Origin: VRUE01 sp963703335
GTDB lineage: Bacteria; Actinomycetota; Thermoleophilia; Solirubrobacterales; 70-9
Assembly (NCBI GenBank): GCA_963703335.1
Contig: OY969812.1
Coordinates: 1,426,001 to 1,490,000, forward strand
DNA length: 64,000 nt
Reading direction: 5' to 3'
Shown here: positions 45,600 through 55,268 of the stretch, piece after piece
Numbering within the stretch: the first letter of the stretch is position 1
Layout of the letters: every line of letters begins with the position of its first letter
The notes under the pieces: model-generated
Seen by the model: the letters and a program-made list of their open reading frames with translations, nothing else
The model's database searches: none
What the model was told of the DNA's origin: nothing
Translations under genes and position numbers: made by a program

Positions 45600-45631
45600 C
45601 CACACCTGAAGTGGGTCAATATCGGATGCGC
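45584..45631 (-). repeat. Family-2 palindromic repeat, right end of the DUF559 element
   Basis: A perfect 18-bp stem GCGCATCCGATATTGACC (45584-45601) with 45614-45631, around the loop ACACCTGAAGTG, the reverse complement of the left-end loop register. The stem carries T/A where the left copy has C/G, and both arms changed together. It contains the nuclease stop codon. The mutase gene ends 16 bases beyond. Confidence 0.92.
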
Positions 45632-45646
45632 ACTCCTGGGACCGCC

Positions 45647-47272
45647 CTAGAAGAACGCCCCGCCCTTGTATTCGCCGAAGACGTCGCGCATAGCGCCGCA
45701 GACCTCGCCGATCGAGGCGTCGGCAGCTAGGGCGGCGCGGATTGGGTGGAGGAGGTTGCCCTCGCCGCGGGCTACGTCGCGCAGGGCATCGAGCTTGGCC
45801 TCGACGGCGGCCCGGTCGCGGCGCTCCTTGAAGGCCGCCAGCCGGGCCAGCTGGCGCTGCTCGGCCTCGGGGTCGACGCGGAGGATGTCGACGTCGTCGA
45901 CCTGGTCGGTGACGTACTTGTTGACGCCAACGATGATGTCCTGGCCGCTCTTGTAGCGCTCGTGGTAGCTGTGCGCCGACTCCTCGATCTCGCGCTGCAT
46001 GAACTCCAGCGCCTCGACCGAGCCGCCCAGCTCTTCGACCTTCTCCATCAGCTCCCAGGAGCGGGCTTCGACCTCGTCGGTGAGCGACTCGACGAAGTAG
46101 GAGCCGGCGAAGGGATCGACGGTGTCGGCGGCGCCCGACTCATGGGCGAGCACCTGTTGGGTGCGCAGGGCGATCCGGGCCGAGCGCTCGGTAGGCAGCG
46201 CCAGCGCCTCGTCGAAACCGTTCGTGTGCAGGCTCTGAGTGCCGCCGCAGACCGCGGCGAAGCCCTGCAGGGCGACGCGGATGATGTTGACCTCGGGCTG
46301 CTGGGCCTGCAGCGTCACCCCCCCGGTCTGGGTGTGGAAGCGGATCTTCATCGAGTTGGGGTTCTCGGCCCCGAACCGCTCGGCGACGATCTTCGCCCAC
46401 ATCCGCCGCACCGCGCGGAACTTGGCGATCTCCTGGAAGACCTGGTTGTGGCCGTTGAAGAAGAAGGCGAGGCGAGGGGCGAACTCGTCGATCTTGAGGC
46501 CCCGCTCGAGCGCGGCTTCGACATAGGCGATCGCGTTGGAGAGCGTGAACGCCACCTCCTGCACGGCCGAACAGCCCTTCTCCCGAATGTGGTAGCCCGA
46601 GATCGAAATCGTGTTCCACTTCGGCACGTTCTCGCGGCAGTACTCGAAGATGTCGGTGGTGAGCCGCATCGTCGGCACCGGCGGATAGATGTAGTTGCCG
46701 CGCGCCATGTACTCCTTGAGCACGTCGTTCTGGACCGTGCCGCGCAGCTTCTCGGAAGGAACTCCCTGTTCCTCTCCGACCAGCTCGTAGAGCAGCAAGA
46801 GGATCGCCGCCGGGGCGTTGATCGTCATCGAGGTCGAGACGCTGTCGAGCGGGATCTGGTCGAAGCAGATCCGCATGTCCTCGATCGTGTCGATCGGGAC
46901 GCCGGTGCGGCCCACCTCACCGTGGCAGAGCGGGTCGTCGGAGTCGCGGCCGAGCTGGGTCGGCAGATCGAAAGCCATCGAGAGCCCGGTCGAGCCGTGC
47001 TCGATCAGGTAGCGGTAGCGCTCGTTGGTGTCCTCGGGGGTGGCGAAGCCGGCGTACTGGCGCATCGTCCAGAGCCGGTCGCGGTACATCCCCTCGTGGA
47101 TGCCGCGCGTGAAGGGGGGCGCGCCGGGCTCGCCAAGCCGCTCCTCCAGACCGGGAGCAACGTCCTCGGCGTCGTAGACGCGTTCTATCTCAATGCCGGA
47201 GTCGGTAAAGACGCGCTCGTCGTCAGGACCGACCACCGGCGCGATCGTGCGGTGGGTCTCTTCGGTGGCCAT
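45647..47272 (-). CDS. mutA: Methylmalonyl-CoA mutase, large (catalytic) subunit
   Basis: 541 residues. Rearranges methylmalonyl-CoA to succinyl-CoA with adenosylcobalamin. Motifs include MRQYAGFATPEDTNERYRYL, the substrate-binding STGLSMAFDLPTQLGRDSDD, DMRICFDQIPLDSVSTSMTI, GTVQNDVLKEYMARGNYIYP, RFHTQTGGVTLQAQQPEVNI and CGGTQSLHTNGFDEALALPT. It stops after the TIM-barrel domain and has no C-terminal cobalamin-binding domain (no DxHxxG), so it needs a separate small subunit not present here. The start ATG at 47272 is chosen because MATEETHRTI begins where the homologous N-terminus would be. It forms a pathway pair with the carboxylase beta subunit nearby. Confidence 0.92.
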   Translation of the reverse strand: MATEETHRTIAPVVGPDDERVFTDSGIEIERVYDAEDVAPGLEERLGEPGAPPFTRGIHEGMYRDRLWTMRQYAGFATPEDTNERYRYLIEHGSTGLSMAFDLPTQLGRDSDDPLCHGEVGRTGVPIDTIEDMRICFDQIPLDSVSTSMTINAPAAILLLLYELVGEEQGVPSEKLRGTVQNDVLKEYMARGNYIYPPVPTMRLTTDIFEYCRENVPKWNTISISGYHIREKGCSAVQEVAFTLSNAIAYVEAALERGLKIDEFAPRLAFFFNGHNQVFQEIAKFRAVRRMWAKIVAERFGAENPNSMKIRFHTQTGGVTLQAQQPEVNIIRVALQGFAAVCGGTQSLHTNGFDEALALPTERSARIALRTQQVLAHESGAADTVDPFAGSYFVESLTDEVEARSWELMEKVEELGGSVEALEFMQREIEESAHSYHERYKSGQDIIVGVNKYVTDQVDDVDILRVDPEAEQRQLARLAAFKERRDRAAVEAKLDALRDVARGEGNLLHPIRAALAADASIGEVCGAMRDVFGEYKGGAFF

Positions 47273-47430
47273 GGCGACAGGATATGGGTGCGAGGGCCGG
47301 TGCGCCCAACCGGAACATTGCGGCCAAATACGGTTTGTGGGATTACAAGCCGGGAATAATCTGGCCGTAATCGACATGCCGTAAGTCGCCATGAGGGGCA
47401 GCAGGGGGCGGCAGCAAACGGAGGATCGAA

Positions 47431-48693
47431 ATGAACGATGTGACCCAGCCAGCACGGGGCCGGGGGTTGATGCTGTCAGTTGTAGCGATGGTTGCTGCGC
47501 TGGTCGCGTTGCTCGCCTTTGCCCCCTTTGCGTCCGCCACGAGCGACCCCGTCGCCAGCGGCACTACAAGCGTCACCCTCAATAAGGGCTTCTTCAAGAA
47601 GCTGAAGAAAGCCGGGGTCAAGGTGCTCAAGGTGAGCCCCGGCACGGTCAAAAATCGCAAGGTGACGCTGCCGGTGAGCGGCGGCTCGATCGACCCGACC
47701 AACGGCCTCGGCAGCCTTGAACTGAGCGGCGGGATGAAGTTCAAGCGGGGCAAGAAGACCGCCACGGTCAACACGCTCGTTCTCGATACTGCCAAGAGCT
47801 CGCTGAGTGCCAAGGTCGCCGGCAAGAGCATGAAGTTCGCCGGCGTGGCCAACCTGACTTATTCGCGCAACGGCTTCGGCGTCAACGTCAATGTCGCGAA
47901 GCTGAAGCTGACCGGCAAGGCCGCCAAGCAGCTCAACAAGAAGCTCGGCTTCACCGGCCAGAAAAAAGGCAAAGCGAAAGGCAACAAACGGGCCTCGGCG
48001 AGCAAGGTCGTACAGCCGCCCTTCAAAGGCAACCAGGTGCTCGGCGGCGCCTTCAGCGAAGCGCAGCCGAAAACGGTCGCGGTGCTGCCTGGTGGCGAGG
48101 CCTCGCTCGTGCTCAGCGCATCGGCGCTGCAGAAGCTCAAAAAAGTTGGTCCGCCGCCCGGAGAAGCGGCAGGCCCGTTTGAGGTGAAACTGTCGACCGT
48201 CGCGCCGACCACCGTGACCAACCCCGGTCCTCCCCCGACCGTTGCCTTCCCGATCGGCGGCGGCACGATAGGACCGACGGCCTCGGCGGGCATTCTGCAG
48301 ACCGCCGGCGGCCTGCAGCTGACCCAGAGCCTCGAAGCGGTCGGCCAGGGCACCACGGTCCTCACGATGGGGAACATCTGGGTGGATCTGGGCGCGAAGA
48401 CCGCCACCGTCGAAGTGACGATCCAGAACGACAAAAACGCGGAACTCAACAAAGGCAACCTGGGGCGGGCATCGATTGCCGACATCCAGATGACCGGAGC
48501 GACGATCACGTCGGACCCGGCAACTCGGACTGTCAGCGTCCAAAACGCCTCGGCGACCCTGCAGGCGATAACCGCCGAAACGCTGAACTCCGTGTTCATC
48601 GATCCGATCGAAAAAGCGACGATGGAAGCGCAGGAAAAGTTTGCCGGCGGAGACCCGCTGGGCGTCTTCTCCTTCACTGCGCATACGCAGTAG
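47431..48693 (+). CDS. Secreted HtaA-domain-like protein
   Basis: 420 residues, with GGAGG before the ATG. Signal peptide (LSVVAMVAALVALLAFAPFA). Two related halves can be seen: the first has TTSVTLNKGFFKKLKKAGVK, VTLPVSGGSIDPTNGLGSLE and LSGGMKF; the second has SLVLSASALQKLKKVG, VAFPIGGGTIGPTASAGILQ and TAGGLQL. That 'L...L...GV...P..GG.I.....G.L...GGL' pattern matches HtaA-type domains, known for heme binding in Corynebacterium. A Lys-rich linker (GQKKGKAKGNKRASASK) separates them. Heme binding is only a family-based possibility here. A strong terminator follows. Confidence 0.78.
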   Translation: MNDVTQPARGRGLMLSVVAMVAALVALLAFAPFASATSDPVASGTTSVTLNKGFFKKLKKAGVKVLKVSPGTVKNRKVTLPVSGGSIDPTNGLGSLELSGGMKFKRGKKTATVNTLVLDTAKSSLSAKVAGKSMKFAGVANLTYSRNGFGVNVNVAKLKLTGKAAKQLNKKLGFTGQKKGKAKGNKRASASKVVQPPFKGNQVLGGAFSEAQPKTVAVLPGGEASLVLSASALQKLKKVGPPPGEAAGPFEVKLSTVAPTTVTNPGPPPTVAFPIGGGTIGPTASAGILQTAGGLQLTQSLEAVGQGTTVLTMGNIWVDLGAKTATVEVTIQNDKNAELNKGNLGRASIADIQMTGATITSDPATRTVSVQNASATLQAITAETLNSVFIDPIEKATMEAQEKFAGGDPLGVFSFTAHTQ

Positions 48694-48717
48694 CGCAAAG
48701 GCAACATCACGCAGTAC

Positions 48718-48751
48718 GCGAGGGCGGCCATCTTGGCCGCCCTCGCTTCTT
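48718..48751 (+). terminator. Rho-independent terminator after the HtaA-like gene
   Basis: A 13-bp stem GCGAGGGCGGCCA (48718-48730) with TGGCCGCCCTCGC (48734-48746), loop TCT, followed by TTCTT. It is the clearest terminator in the window. Confidence 0.85.
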
Positions 48752-48916
48752 GAAGTGGCCGCTGCCCCGTGGTCTAATTTACTCAAGCATTTAAGTTGCA
48801 TTTGCGTGTTCCCTTCTGTACCTTCGCCCGTACCGGAGAGGTAACGAGCGGTATCCGGATCGTGGACTCAACGCGCGCATGGCGCCGAGCCATGCAGGAG
48901 GGGAAGGGAAAGGGAG

Positions 48917-50295
48917 ATGTCGCAGCTGGCCAGTCGCAAGGCTCCGCAACTTTTGCCGCCGTTCTGGCCGATCGACGACCAGCATGGTGTCGGCCACGTT
49001 CTGCTCGACGGGCAACCGCCGACGAACGCCGACGAGGTGATGCCGCTGCTGCTCAGCCTCGCTGCGCAGAGCGAAGCGCTGCGCAGCCTGCAGACCTGCG
49101 AGGGCGAGGCGGTCTCCGAGAGCGCCGCCTCGGCGCTGCGCGGCGAGCTGGCCGAGGGGATGCGTGAGCTCGCCGACCTCGTGGACGAGGAGAGCGCCGC
49201 GATCGTGCGCCTGCGCGCGAAGGGGCTTGCGGGAGGGATCGAGCATCGCGAGATGACCCTCGAGATCGCCCGCAGCGGGCCCCCGCCTGCACTCGAGATC
49301 GTCTGCGGACCGCTCTGTACCTGGCGGATGAAGACGCGCGTCGGGCTGCACTCCTTCCTCGCCGCCGCCCGTGACGAGCGCCAGCAGAAACTGCTGGACG
49401 AACTCGACGCCTCGCTCGAGCGGGCCCTGGCGTCAGTCGAGGCCGAAATCGGCGCGAGCGGGCTGAGCGTCCCCTTCAAGCTGCCGATGAACGTCACCAA
49501 CCTGCTGGTCTCAGCCGGCGAGGCGGCAGGCCACCCCAAGCACTTCGCTTACTTCATGCCCGAGGACGAATGGGTGGACGGGCTGCCAATCGAGGAACAG
49601 CGCACCCTCTACATGCGCAACGTCCACCTCGCGCGTTACTCGGAGATCACGATCCCGCTCGCGGAAACGCTTTTGAACGGGCCGATGCGGGCTGCCGATG
49701 CGCCGGTCTCCGAGACGCTGATGCCCTGGATCCGCGGCCACGACCACGGCCACAACGTCGTCGTGCCGGCCACTTGTTACGACGATTGGATGGAGACGCT
49801 CGGGATCGAGCCCTTCATGGCGCTGCAGGAGGCAATTGCCGACGTCTACGGATTCCTGATGACGATCTCCGACGCTTGGCTCGAGGTCACCGGCGTCAGC
49901 CGCCTTGACATGTGCGCCACGCACATCGCCGAGCTGCTCCACTACCTGCGCCGCGGGCCCAAGTACTACGGCGATCCCGGAGCAGCCTACGTCGAACTCA
50001 GCTTCCTCGCCGAGAACGGCTTCGTCGAGATCGACGACGCTGGGCGGATCACCTGGAATGAGGAGGACTTCTGCCGCGGCATGGCCGCCCTGGCCAGCGC
50101 CCTCACGGACTCGACCGTCGCCGCCCCCGACGAGCGCGGCTCCGAAGCGCTCCTTGCCCGCTACGGCTGGCCGGCCGAGACGGCGGCAATGCGCACCTGG
50201 AACGCAATGCGCGAGGAGCTGACCAACGTCCCCACGTCCATAGCCTTCTACCGCAGCAGCGACGTCGCGGCGGCGGAGAGCGTTCCGGTCCCGGC

Positions 50296-50299
<4 letters not shown>
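48917..50299 (+). CDS. Uncharacterised 460-residue protein with a GHDHGHN motif
   Basis: The start ATG follows GAAAGGGAG. No signal peptide or membrane segment is visible, so it is probably cytoplasmic. The central region contains MPWIRGHDHGHNVVVPATCY and, about 30 residues later, FMALQEAIADVYGFLMTISD; histidines followed by an E-x-x-x-D helix resemble metal-dependent hydrolases. I do not recognise the family. N-terminal residues 20-170 are helical and charged. A small hairpin with arms GCATGGC/GCCATGC (48877-48895) lies in its leader. It overlaps the convergent UXS gene by 4 bases. Confidence 0.72.
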
Positions 50300-51243
<944 letters not shown>

Positions 51244-51438
51244 CGCCGCTGATGCTATCGGCGCTCTCTGCCAGGCGTGTCTGCGCTTGACGGTCCATAC
51301 GGAAGGTAAAGCTCAGACGCGGCCCTGGCGATCTGCGCAATTTGCGGGAACTGAGCCCGGTCAAGCGTCCAGCGAGGGGGCGAATTCGCCGCCGTCCGGC
51401 AATTCGCTTGCCATGTTTCGGACGGGAGAGTTGAACCG

Positions 51439-52722
51439 GTGCAGGGGAACTCAGTGAGCGAGGGAAGCCAGGTCGTAGGGACGAGTGAGGCCGCGCGCAA
51501 GCGCGCCGCGGTCGAAATGATCGCCCGCTACGAGACCGCCTTGAGGAGGACCGCGCGGCGCTACTCGTTCGATGCCGATGACGCGGAGGACGCCTACCAA
51601 CGGGCGCTGGAGATCGCGCTGACCAAAGCGCCGACCACCGACTTACGGGAATTGATCCGCTGGACGCAAACTGTCACCAAGCACGAGGCCCTTGCCGTCC
51701 GCGCGAGCAGAGAGAAGCTGCTCGGCTACCAGCGGCGCCGTAGCGACTCCGCAGAGGATCCCGTTGCGCTCATTCCCTCCAGCAGCGACGGCCCCGCGGA
51801 GCAGGTCGAGCGGCGCGAGAGTATGGCGCGCAGCCGCGAGGCGCTGCAGGCGCTGAAGCCAGCCGAGTTGGAAGCCCTGGGACTGCTTGCGGAGGGCTAC
51901 TCCTACGCTGAGATCGGCGCCCGGACCGGCTTCAGCCAGACAAAAGTGAACCGCCTCCTTGCCGAGGGCCGGGCCCACTTCCGCAGCCTGATCGCACGCA
52001 GTGAGGATGGTCGCCGCTGCCGCGACCTGCAACCGCTGCTCTCCGCGTTTTGCGACGGTGAAACCAGCCCGCGGGACACGGCAGCGGTGCGTGAGCACCT
52101 GCGCGCCTGCACCCAGTGCCGGGCGACGATGCGGACCTACCGCGCGGCGCCGAGGATCGCCGCGGCGCTGATCCCGCTGGCTCCCCCCTCGCGCTCGCTG
52201 CTGGGGCGAGCGCACGAGCTCGTCACCAACCTGGCTTCGCGCTTACCGGGAGGCGGCGACTCGGTCGCTACGCAGGTGGCTGCCGCGGGCGGTTCGCGCG
52301 GTGCCGGCATGACCGCAATCGCCAAGCTCTTGACCCTCTGCGCGGGCGCGGCCGGCGGAGCCGCCTGCGTGGCGACCGGTGTGCTCCCGACGCCCCTGCA
52401 CATAGCCCACCACGAAGTGCGGCCGGCAGCTGAGCGGCCGGCCGCGGGTGCTGCCGAAACGGCGGAAGGCGGCTCGGTGGACTACGCGCCGGCGGCCCTG
52501 CAGCCCGAACCCACGAAGCCGGGGTCCCAGCCGGTCAAGAAGGGTCCGGACCCAGAGGAGACACGCGAAGCCAGTCCGGAACCAGGCGCCTCAACGGCCG
52601 ACGCGATCGAATACGAAGCGCCGCCGCCTGAACCCGCCGCCGCGCCAACGGCGGAAAGTGGCGGCGAAGCGACATCCGTGCCCAACTCGACCGGCTCTGC
52701 GGCGGGGGAGTTCGGGCCGTGA
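51439..52722 (+). CDS. RNA polymerase sigma factor fused to a membrane-bound anti-sigma (zinc-finger) domain
   Basis: 427 residues. Residues about 25-90 are a sigma region 2 (TARRYSFDADDAEDAYQRAL, LRELIRWTQTVTKHEALAVR). Residues about 135-180 are region 4 (LKPAELEALGLLAEGYSYAE, IGARTGFSQTKVNRLLAEGR). Then comes a ZAS-type zinc finger with the H-x3-C-x2-C pattern in VREHLRACTQCRATM, a hydrophobic segment (LLTLCAGAAGGAACVATGVL) and a long Pro/Glu-rich tail. Sigma and anti-sigma are normally separate proteins. The GTG at 51439 follows GGGAGAG; GTG 51454 after AGGGGA is an equal alternative. The stop overlaps the next gene's start (GTGA). Confidence 0.85.
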   Translation: MQGNSVSEGSQVVGTSEAARKRAAVEMIARYETALRRTARRYSFDADDAEDAYQRALEIALTKAPTTDLRELIRWTQTVTKHEALAVRASREKLLGYQRRRSDSAEDPVALIPSSSDGPAEQVERRESMARSREALQALKPAELEALGLLAEGYSYAEIGARTGFSQTKVNRLLAEGRAHFRSLIARSEDGRRCRDLQPLLSAFCDGETSPRDTAAVREHLRACTQCRATMRTYRAAPRIAAALIPLAPPSRSLLGRAHELVTNLASRLPGGGDSVATQVAAAGGSRGAGMTAIAKLLTLCAGAAGGAACVATGVLPTPLHIAHHEVRPAAERPAAGAAETAEGGSVDYAPAALQPEPTKPGSQPVKKGPDPEETREASPEPGASTADAIEYEAPPPEPAAAPTAESGGEATSVPNSTGSAAGEFGP

Positions 52723-54740
52723 GGAACCAACCCAGCAGAGGTGCAACGCGTTGTTCTTTTCACAGAGGAACAACGCGTTGCACCTGGATAGTTGGCGGGA
52801 TTTTTGTGGCCGTGGCGTTTGTGGTGGCCCTAGCCGCAACTCCTGCTCAGGCCGTACTCCCACCACTCAACCTGCGCGTCGATGGCGATGAGGATCGTTG
52901 GCACCCGGGGACGCAGTTCGGACTGCGCTGGACCAATCCGCCGGGTCCAATCGTGGCCGTTCACTACCGCTTGCTCGACCCTCAGGGCAAAACACTGGCT
53001 AGCGACAAAACGCTGCCGTGGGCGGCAACCTCACTAGACCACGTCAGCGTCCCGCCGACCCCGGGTGAATACACAGCCGAAGTCTGGCTGGAGGACAGCA
53101 ACGGCGAGCACGGACCGGCGGCGAGCGCCAAGCTGCGCTTTGACAACTCTCCTCCCGGCGAGGTCGAACCCCTGACCCAGCCGGGCTGGATCGGCCGCAC
53201 CGCCTTTCCCTACGCGATTCGCTTCAGCCATCCAACCGGGCCACAGCCGCTTTCTGGCATCCGCGGCTACGCGGTTTCGATCGACCGCTCAGCGAGCGGC
53301 GATCCCTGCCCGTCCGGGACCTGCAGCGAAGTCGAAACCGATTTGCAGGCGGGCGTTGGCGGGGATCGCCTCTGGGTCGGCGAGCTTCCCGAAGGCACGA
53401 ACTACGTTCACGCGGTGGCGGTCTCCGGCTCCGGCATGCCCTCGGCGCTCGCACGGACCGTGATCCTCCGCGTCGACAAGGACGATCCGCAGACGGCGAT
53501 TACGGGCGTCGTCGATGGCTGGTCGAAAGCACCGGTGGCCCTGACCGTCCAGGCCAACGACGCCGAGTCAGGGATGACAGTGGACGGACCCGGGAGTCCC
53601 TTTACCGCGATCCGAATCGACGGCGGGGCGCCGACTGCGGTCGCCGGCAACCGGGCCGCGGCGACCGTGATCGACTCCGGCGTGCACACGGTCGACTACT
53701 ACGCGCGGGACGCCGCCGGCAATGTCAACGACGGCAGCGTTTCCAACGGCTTGCCCAATCATCCGCCCGCGACGGTCCTGGTCAAGATCGACCGCGAGCC
53801 ACCCGCGCTTGCCTTCGCCGCAGCTCAGAGCCCGCTCGACCCGGAGCGAATCGAAGTCAGGGCGGCCGACTCCCTCTCCGGTCTCGACCTCAGCCGCGGC
53901 TCAATCGCAGTGCGGCGCTTGGGCTCCGGAGAGCGCTTTGCGAAGCTGCCGACGGAGCTTTCGGCGGGCCAGTTGCGCGCTCACTGGAACTCGAGTGCCT
54001 ACCCGGCGGGCGAGTACGAGTTCCAAGCGACCGCCTTCGACCGCGCCGGCAATTCCACCACGACCTCCACTCGCGCCGACGGAACGACGATGCGCCTGCG
54101 GGGGCCGCTCAAGTCGGCGGTCAGGCTCGTGATCAAGACCCGTCCACGAACCGTCCGCTACGGCCGCGGAACGTGGTTTGGCGGCCGCCTGATTGGCGGG
54201 CGGCACACGCCTCTGGCGGGAGTGGTGGTGCGGGTGATCGAGCGCTTCTCCGGTGGCAGCGCTCCTGCCGAGCGACTCTCCACGGTGCAGACCGATGCGA
54301 ACGGCAAGTTCGGCCTGCGCCTTACGCCCGGACCGAGCAGGCAAGTGACTGCCGAGGTTGCGCCCACGGCAACGACCAGGGGAGCAAGCAGCGATCCGCT
54401 GACTGTGACGGTGCCGACCCGCCTCGTCCTGCGGGCCTCCGAAGCGACGGCGAGGATCGGGGGCATCCCCGTCGTCTTCCACGGCAAGGTCGCGAGCGGC
54501 GGCACCGCCGTGCCGGCCGACGGCAAGGTCGTGCAGCTTCAGTTCCGCCTGGCCGGGCTCCCCTGGTCCGAGTTCAGGACGGTGCGCACCGATCGCCAGG
54601 GGCGATTTCGCTACGCCTACCGCTTCGCCGACGACGACAGCCGTGGCGTGCGGTTCCAGTTCCGGGCGTACGCGCCGGCGCAAGCCGACTGGCCCTACGA
54701 GCCAGCCGGCTCACTGCCGGTAGTAGTGCGCGGTGTCTAA
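52719..54740 (+). CDS. Secreted Ig-like/carboxypeptidase-regulatory-like protein coupled to the sigma factor
   Basis: 673 residues. The GTG start at 52719 overlaps the sigma factor stop (GTGA). The hydrophobic core IVGGIFVAVAFVVALA followed by ATPAQA is a clear signal peptide, preceded by a long positive n-region that is encoded by a palindromic repeat. The mature protein has Ig/fibronectin-like segments (YTAEVWLEDSNGEHGPAAS, YPAGEYEFQATAFDRAGNST) and a C-terminal prealbumin-like domain (LIGGRHTPLAGVVVRVIERF, TVQTDANGKFGLRLTPG). Probably a surface or secreted adhesin-like product controlled with the sigma factor; the ligand is unknown. A start at GTG 52806 would remove the n-region. Confidence 0.8.
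   Translation: MRNQPSRGATRCSFHRGTTRCTWIVGGIFVAVAFVVALAATPAQAVLPPLNLRVDGDEDRWHPGTQFGLRWTNPPGPIVAVHYRLLDPQGKTLASDKTLPWAATSLDHVSVPPTPGEYTAEVWLEDSNGEHGPAASAKLRFDNSPPGEVEPLTQPGWIGRTAFPYAIRFSHPTGPQPLSGIRGYAVSIDRSASGDPCPSGTCSEVETDLQAGVGGDRLWVGELPEGTNYVHAVAVSGSGMPSALARTVILRVDKDDPQTAITGVVDGWSKAPVALTVQANDAESGMTVDGPGSPFTAIRIDGGAPTAVAGNRAAATVIDSGVHTVDYYARDAAGNVNDGSVSNGLPNHPPATVLVKIDREPPALAFAAAQSPLDPERIEVRAADSLSGLDLSRGSIAVRRLGSGERFAKLPTELSAGQLRAHWNSSAYPAGEYEFQATAFDRAGNSTTTSTRADGTTMRLRGPLKSAVRLVIKTRPRTVRYGRGTWFGGRLIGGRHTPLAGVVVRVIERFSGGSAPAERLSTVQTDANGKFGLRLTPGPSRQVTAEVAPTATTRGASSDPLTVTVPTRLVLRASEATARIGGIPVVFHGKVASGGTAVPADGKVVQLQFRLAGLPWSEFRTVRTDRQGRFRYAYRFADDDSRGVRFQFRAYAPAQADWPYEPAGSLPVVVRGV
52739..52785. 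repeat. Family-3 palindromic repeat inside a signal-peptide coding sequence
   Basis: A perfect 18-bp stem: AGGTGCAACGCGTTGTTC (52739-52756) with 52768-52785, around an 11-base loop. It lies within the predicted coding start of the secreted protein gene and encodes part of its n-region (GATRCSFHRGTTRCTW). A related copy is at 62145-62189. Confidence 0.9.
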
Positions 54741-54751
54741 GGCCGCCTGAC

Positions 54752-55159
54752 TTAGACTGGGAGGAGCTCGACGGCTTTGCGTACGCGCTGCTCGAGGTCG
54801 TCGCGGTTGCGCTTGAGGGTCGTCTCGACCGTGCGTTGACGCTTGCGCGCCTCGCGCTCGACCCGGTTGCGGGTCTTGCGTGCCTCGGTGGTGGCACGGC
54901 GACGGGCAGTGGCGCCGCGACGCTCGGTGCGCTTGACCCGGCGTCGCAACTCGGTGCGGTAGGACTTGAGCTGTTTTTCGGCGGCGCTACGGCCGCTGAA
55001 CGGCTCGAACAGCTCGGTGACCCGGTCGGTCACCGTCAGCACGGCGCCGACGGGGATGTCAACGGCAGTCTCGGCGACGGTGCGGGTCTGACTCTTCTCT
55101 GCGGTCGTGGTCTTTTTAGCTTTGGAGGCGGAGCTTTTGCTCCCGTTGGTCGATGCCAT
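54752..55159 (-). CDS. Small highly basic coiled-coil protein (uncharacterised)
   Basis: 135 residues. N-terminus is Ser/Lys/Thr-rich (STNGSKSSASKAKKTTTAEK), followed by a short hydrophobic stretch (VDIPVGAVLTVTDRVTELF) and a long Arg-rich helix (RRRVKRTERRGATARRRATT, EARKTRNRVEREARKRQRTV). The plan resembles phasin- or histone-like basic proteins that bind DNA or polymers, but no family is certain. Two LexA-type boxes lie 59-87 bases upstream of its start, so it is probably induced by DNA damage. It is convergent with the secreted protein gene. Confidence 0.72.
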   Translation of the reverse strand: MASTNGSKSSASKAKKTTTAEKSQTRTVAETAVDIPVGAVLTVTDRVTELFEPFSGRSAAEKQLKSYRTELRRRVKRTERRGATARRRATTEARKTRNRVEREARKRQRTVETTLKRNRDDLEQRVRKAVELLPV

Positions 55160-55217
55160 GTGAAAGATGATCCCTTCGGTCTGCGGGTTTCCTGCCTCGA
55201 AGGTTCGCGAGTGTAGC

Positions 55218-55246
55218 GAACGTACGTTCTTAGCGAACAGACGTTC
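55218..55246 (-). promoter_or_regulatory. Tandem LexA (SOS) boxes
   Basis: Two copies of GAAC-N4-GTTC, the actinobacterial/Bacillus-type LexA site: GAACGTACGTTC at 55218-55229 and GAACAGACGTTC at 55235-55246, centres 17 bases apart. Both have C before and T after, close to the extended consensus. They lie in the upstream region of the small basic protein gene on the minus strand. Confidence 0.75.
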
Positions 55247-55268
55247 TTAAACCCGAGCCGGGCGGTGG

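Larger units (their letters stand above)
44639..45631 (+). mobile_element. Candidate hairpin-ended element carrying a DUF559 nuclease gene
   Basis: A 993-bp segment bounded by two family-2 hairpins in inverted orientation, containing a single gene. The gene's ATG (44676) lies in the 3' arm of the left hairpin and its TGA (45597-45599) lies in the 5' arm of the right hairpin, so the ends and gene fit together exactly. It separates two genes of one pathway (carboxylase and mutase), consistent with insertion. No transposase and no target duplication were found, so mobility is a hypothesis. Confidence 0.5.
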
